Source: Cacajao melanocephalus | Lineage: Eukaryota > Chordata > Mammalia > Primates > Pitheciidae | Direction: 5' to 3' | Assembly: GCA_963573385.1 (NCBI GenBank) | Contig: CAUYLG010017863.1 | Coordinates: 1 to 64,000, forward strand | Length of the DNA: 64,000 nucleotides | In this document: piece by piece, positions 59,011 to 64,000 of the stretch | How the letters are laid out: the number at the start of each line of letters is the position of its first letter | How positions within the stretch are numbered: position 1 is the stretch's first letter | Made by a program: the position numbers and the translations under genes | Notes under the pieces: generated by a model | Database searches by the model: none | Seen by the model: only the letters and a program-made list of their open reading frames with translations | Told to the model about the DNA's origin: nothing

Positions 59011-62000
59011 GGGAGGGGTAGTTTCACCGGCCGTTGATGGCTCGTGGCCTCCGGGGCTCCTGGAACCTTTTCTCTACTCTGAAGTCATTTGGGCAGGAGA
59101 TTAAGGCGCGAGTAGGGGGCACTATCTTGAACCCGGTGTCCTTGATTTCTGCCGGCTTGGAGGCGTCTCGTTGTGCCTGTTGTGTCCCTTGTATGTCTTT
59201 GTGTTTCCTTCTCTGTTTCAAACCACATTCTGTAGTGATGCAAAGTTACAGGCTTGTGTACATGAAAAAAGTAAAAGTTTTTTTTTTTTTTCCCCTTAGG
59301 GTATGGGGATGGAAATTTGGAAGAACCCGCAAAAGGAGTGTGATGAATGCTTTGTATTCTATTACTGTCCTACCTGTCACCAGTTCCTTTCATGACTTCA
59401 TTTGTCGAATTTCCACTTTTACTCGGTAGTTTAAGTTGTAAATAATCAGGGGTTTCTACCACAGGGTTTTAACGTTCTTGAAATGTGGACAAACTTGGGA
59501 GTGCGTGCCCCCGGGCTTAGTAATGGAATACAGCCTCCCACCTCTATTTCAGCTTCAGGCTGGGCTGCTTTTCTGGCAGCTGTCTGGCCTGAGTAATGAT
59601 GGTTGTGGTTTCCCTGAAGTTCCCAGCGGAGAGTCATCCCATGACAGAAACTGCCTCGCGCTGCTCACTCCCGCTCAGCCCGGGGAATCCCAGAGGGGAG
59701 GAGGCAGGCCGTTTGCTTCAGCTCCCCAGGTGGTCCTTGCTGGGTGTGCCGACGGTCCTCCTGAGAAAACAGGTCCACCTTTGTCAGCATAATTCGGAGA
59801 GAGATGTAATTTTTTGAGAGAGCGCTCTTGGGCGGGAGATCTCTTGAAGTGACAAATTCGTAGTGGTAAAGGTATTTGTAGCAAAGTACCACATTATATC
59901 CTGCTTGAGAGAATGAAATTGGATTATTCAATAAGTTTTCATGGACAACTCCACTTCAATGTGGGGATGACGGAGATGGGCAAGAGCGTGCCTCTGCTAC
60001 ACAGTCCCGCTGGGAAATCCTGGAAGTAATTAAGAATCCGAGGAGTGCCATTTAGAAATATGGACAGGGTGCTGGAGCTTCCTCACTGTGGGGAGATGGC
60101 AGAAGTGGGGGTGCTTTACTAAGGCAACGGTGACTTTTGAGGTGTTTCCTGTGTTTTTTTCAGAGCTACTTGTGCAGACTGATGAAGGGGAACTTTCTCC
60201 CCCTGAAATGTTCGTGTAACTTTTTCAGTACTATCCAGCTATTATAATACTGAATGAGCCTTACCCATGCCAGTCACTGTGGGGGGATACAAACATGAAC
60301 AAGACGCGGTTTCTGCATTTAAGAGTCTAGTGGACCTGAAACTGTTAAGACTTTACTCTGTTATCTCTGTTGGGATTCCTGAGGCTGAGGGAGGGGAATG
60401 TGCGATACCGATACCGATGCACACTCTGCAATAGGGAAATTCAGCAAAGGGTGGGATTGGTCTTATATGCACTCCCTTCAGGGACTCTTGCTGGGAATGA
60501 AGGGCATTTGAGCAGATACCTCACCGTGCAAACCACTGTAGAAAATGGGGTCAGTGATGCACCCACCTCACGGGGCTGAGCGAGGTCTGAGTGAAATGAC
60601 GTAGACTACAAGACATGTAGCTGATGCCGAGAAAATGGTAGCTAGTAATATGAACCACACGGGGACTGAAAACTCTTAAGTACTGGGTCCTGGGTTGATA
60701 AGGGAGATGAGATCTAGAGGTACAAGTAGGTGTCCAGGAAAAAAAGAGTTCTCGTTCATACTCTGTTGAAAAGCCTTGAATGCCACAACAAAACTTTGGG
60801 TGGGGGGAACTCATAGAAATCCCTAATGTATAATAACTTGACTTAACCTGTAAAAGAAGTGAACCAGTTTCCCGGTAAACATTCCGCCTCATAACTATTT
60901 TTGAGGCATTCATAGGCTTAAGACCAATGAATTTTTACATCACCCCCTGGGGAATTGCATTTGCAGTGACTTCTGCCTACATTTAACTTTTGATCTAGTT
61001 CTTTGTACACTGACAAAAGTTCACAGCCAACCATTTCTCTTCAGGACAACTGTGAGAACTTTCTGCATGCTACTGAAGGCAAGGGAGATTTTGAGGTTAG
61101 CAAGGTTTTCTCTCCTTAAGAAGGTTATCCTTTTAGGAGACATAGTTCTTGAAACCAGGCGGGGTCAGTTTAGTCCAGTGTACAATAATGTGTTTAGTAA
61201 TATAAATAGTAATTTAGAAAGTCATGCAGATTTGGTTGGGGCGTGGCAGGAGGTGTGGGTGTGATGGGGGTGGGGTGAAGAGGTAGAAGGATTCCCAGTC
61301 ACTGCTGAAACTTTTGATATACTCTACCAAGAATATGAGTCACCAGGGAATTCCTTGCCTAATCTCTAGAACGAATCCCATTAACCAGTTGTGGCTACAG
61401 ATGAATTTATCTAGGTTGAGAGCTGATTCCCAATAACATGCCTCATTGATTTGACTCTAAGCAATAATCAGGGGTCCAACAGTTTTCGACTAGAGTCGCC
61501 TTGGACCGACTAGCCTTGATTTTCCAGAGAAGGTGATTTGGGGTATGGTAGTGTCTGAGGGTGAGATTGCCCCAGATGGGAGTGGAGGGAAGCAGAACAA
61601 TTTTCTCTGGTGTTTTACCGAGTTTGTGTCTTGATCCTAAATCCAGGGGTCAGGGTCAGAAACATAGACTCAGAGGTTAGATTTAATACCCATTTAGTGG
61701 GTTAAACACATCAACGGTTATATGAACTTTGTTAAGGTTTAAAAAACTATTCAGGGCCTATTTCACCCTCACCTGCATTTAGTGGGTTATTTTTGCCATC
61801 AGCCTTTTTAGTAGATGCCCATAGAAAGTAAATTTGGGAGGGTCTAAGGTGGTATTACTTACTATTAAACTTTTTGAAAAGACTATGTAATAGCAATGGG
61901 AAAAAAGTTTAGGCATGGAACTCCAATATGCAGCATTGCAATAGCTAGTTTTAATTTTATTTTTATTTTTATTTTTTGAGGTGGAGTCTTGCTCTGTTTC

Positions 62001-64000
62001 CCAGGCTGGAGTATAGTGGCACAATCTTGGCTCACTGCAACCTCTGCCTCCCAGTTTCAAGTGATTCTTCTGCCTCAGCCTTCCAAGTAGCTGGGATTAT
62101 TAGAAGTGAGCCACCGTGCCCAGCCACTAGTTTTAATTTTGGATGGTACCTACGAAAGCAGTTGATTGAGCTAGTATGCTGCATAAATTGTACTATGAGA
62201 GGCAGAGTTCCGGGTTGGAGAGTGTCTGCTCCCACTTTTTCCGTTTGATTAGGAAAAGCACTTCCTAGAATTCCGTGACTGACAGCTAGAGCCCCAGAAG
62301 GCCTGCACAAACTGGGGCAATGGCTACCCACAACAGTGACGGCTCCATTCTGTTTTTTAAAGGGATTAGTGTCTCCATCATCCAGCTGGCCATTAAACAA
62401 CTAAAACTTCATAATTCTGGATAACCTGTAAGCTCTCAGAAGAGACAGACTAAGGACTGTCATACCCCTCAAATAGCTAATTATTTAATGAAGCATTTTC
62501 TCTACCTTTTATGCTATCCCCAAAACAGTGCTTTCCAGAGTCTGGTATACAGACAGACCTACAGGTGGTGCAGGGAGATACATATTCTATTTTTCAATTA
62601 TGGTGCATGAATATTGTATGTTAGGAATAAAACACATAAAGCCAGCTACCACATTCATTTATTTCATGGCTAGATTGCTTAGAATGAGGCAAAAATAAAT
62701 ATTAAGTAAAGCAGTGAGTTTGCTTTAAGAAAAGTTATCAATTCTGGGAATAAGTAACATGAGGCTAAGGCAAAAATGGTAAAGATAGCCCTTGACATCT
62801 GAAGTATGCACAATACTGCTTAAAATGTGAGTGTGTCCCTTACTTACAGAGAGCCTGGCATACCTTGACCATACCTTCCAGAAAGTCAAACACGGAATGG
62901 CCTAGAATAGCCAGGCAAGTTGATGGACTTTCTGTCCTAAGCGTGTGCATCTTCCTCTTATCCACCCAGATCTCCTAGGTGTGGTGGCAGATAGTATAAT
63001 TGTGGAGCTGTTTTAATGTCTGGCCCAATTCTCATTCCTTTCTCTGCTTCCACAAGCCATTCTGCAGTTTTTAAAGGTCTGTCGGTGTAACATTTTTGAT
63101 ACGATAGAGTGATGGGGAGGAAATATTTTGACATTGATGAGGGACATCACTCTATTATCAAGTGACTCTTGCTCATGATTCATTGCCAAAGAATGTGGAC
63201 AGCGAAACAGCCTTACCTTTAATGCATTTATCAAAGTCTTTCCAAAAAATGCCAACTGGATAAGGTGTTTTCTATATATGAAGCTTGTATTGGTCTGTAA
63301 AACAGGCTTTCACATTTTCGTGGGAACTGGAAGCCTTAAGGTAGAAAACAAGTAGCCCTGCTTTGACCTAGAGCATGCATGCTCATGGCAGCTGAATAAA
63401 ACAAGGAGAAGAGAAAGTACTGTTTCAGTCACCAGAATCTCCAGTGATATGTGTGTTCACAGCATTTCTGAGAAATCTCAAGCTTTCAATTAGTAACTTG
63501 TACTTTAGTCATTTAAAATCAGCACAGATATTTGTTTAGTGCCTCTGCCAGATGGTTAAAGTTAAATCAGGTTTTTTAACCTGAAAAACATAGTGTAGCT
63601 TTCCTTAACCATTTACACACCATCTTATATTGCAGACCATAGTCAGGTACATTTTATAATAATGAATGTTTAACTTTTAGCCAAATTAGAACATCAGTGG
63701 TTATGGTTTCTATTTTATTTCTCTTCCTCCAGTTACTATATGGGGGTGCAGTAACAGCAGTGGTGGTGAAATTGAATTTCTTGATGGATCTTCCATGAAT
63801 CAAGTATTTGTGTTTTAGGAAGTTAGGCTGACCAAAAGATTTCAAATCATACTGTGAATCATGGCAACTATATTATGGCACATCCTTGAGTATACATGTT
63901 TACTAAATTTTACCTATATGTGTATGTGAACAGGGATTACAGAATTAATTGGTGTGATAATTATTATTTCTATTGTAGACTTTAATCGGCCACATTAAAT
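58865..64000 (+). other. TJP2: TJP2 intron 1 (start only)
   Basis: Begins with GTAAGT. Apart from one Alu fragment (61,951-62,124) and a T14 tract near 59,278 it is almost free of repeats I can name. No second exon (expected to begin with codons for APG-MEEL) appears before the window ends. Small reading frames (up to 131 codons) show no domains. A short (ATACCG)2-type repeat lies at about 60,404-60,417. Confidence 0.75.
61951..62124 (-). repeat. Alu with large internal deletion and TSD
   Basis: Antisense left-to-right join: GTAGCTGGGATTATTAGAAGT skips the middle ~130 bp and continues GAGCCACCGTGCCCAGCC. CTAGTTTTAATTTT flanks it at 61,945-61,958 and 62,127-62,140. Confidence 0.93.

Noticed and set aside
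60225..60300. Phrase resembling a MIR/L2 end ('ctattataatactgaatgagccttacccatgcc')
   Set aside because: Too short and diverged to call.

Overview
This is primate nuclear DNA, most likely human or a close relative. About half of the window is Alu, of J, S and Y types. There are also MIR, L2, L1M, MaLR/THE1 and ERV1-type LTRs, hAT/MER and MADE1 fragments, two 7SL-derived pseudogenes and two CpG islands. Almost all open reading frames are Alu read-through or chance and are not annotated as genes.

One protein-coding exon can be named with good support. At 58,805-58,864 (+) a 20-codon exon reads MPVRGDRGF..RRELSGWLR and ends at a GTAAGT donor inside a CpG island. This matches the N-terminus specific to the ZO-2A isoform of tight junction protein 2 (TJP2). 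Everything to its right (58,865-64,000) is then TJP2 intron 1. A second CpG island (about 11.7-13.6 kb) lies about 46 kb upstream. It has no recognisable coding exon and could be an alternative upstream TJP2 promoter or an independent transcript start. If so, 13-58 kb is also intronic for those transcripts. The chromosome 9q21 (FXN-TJP2) placement follows from the TJP2 identification and was not verified.

Layout. 0.4-1.5 kb: antisense, 5'-truncated AK3 processed pseudogene with its 3'UTR, poly(A) and target-site duplication (TSD). 2-10 kb: dense Alu with old LINE fragments. 9.8-11.7 kb: L1M split by an ERV1-type LTR, which is itself split by an Alu. 11.7-13.6 kb: first CpG island. 14-18 kb: a mosaic of one or more antisense L1M elements cut by Alus, including an Alu with a 32-bp micro-retroinsertion. 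19.7-20.0 kb: full-length 7SL (RN7SL) pseudogene. 20-29 kb: Alus, MIRs and two MaLR LTRs. 29-36 kb: an unusually Alu-poor stretch. 36-54 kb: Alu-dense again, with nested Alus, an LTR inserted inside an Alu, a THE1 solo LTR, a fold-back Alu junction and a MADE1 half-element. 54-57 kb: an L2 plus a displaced copy of part of it. 57.5-64 kb: repeat-poor TJP2 promoter, exon 1 and intron 1.

I found no novel multi-gene system. The most unusual signals are small mutational scars: a 32-bp poly(A)-bearing insert with a perfect 14-bp TSD, two patches that look templated from nearby sequence, local duplications, and an LTR inside an Alu with a 4-bp TSD. All family names come from reading the sequence against remembered consensus sequences, without a search.
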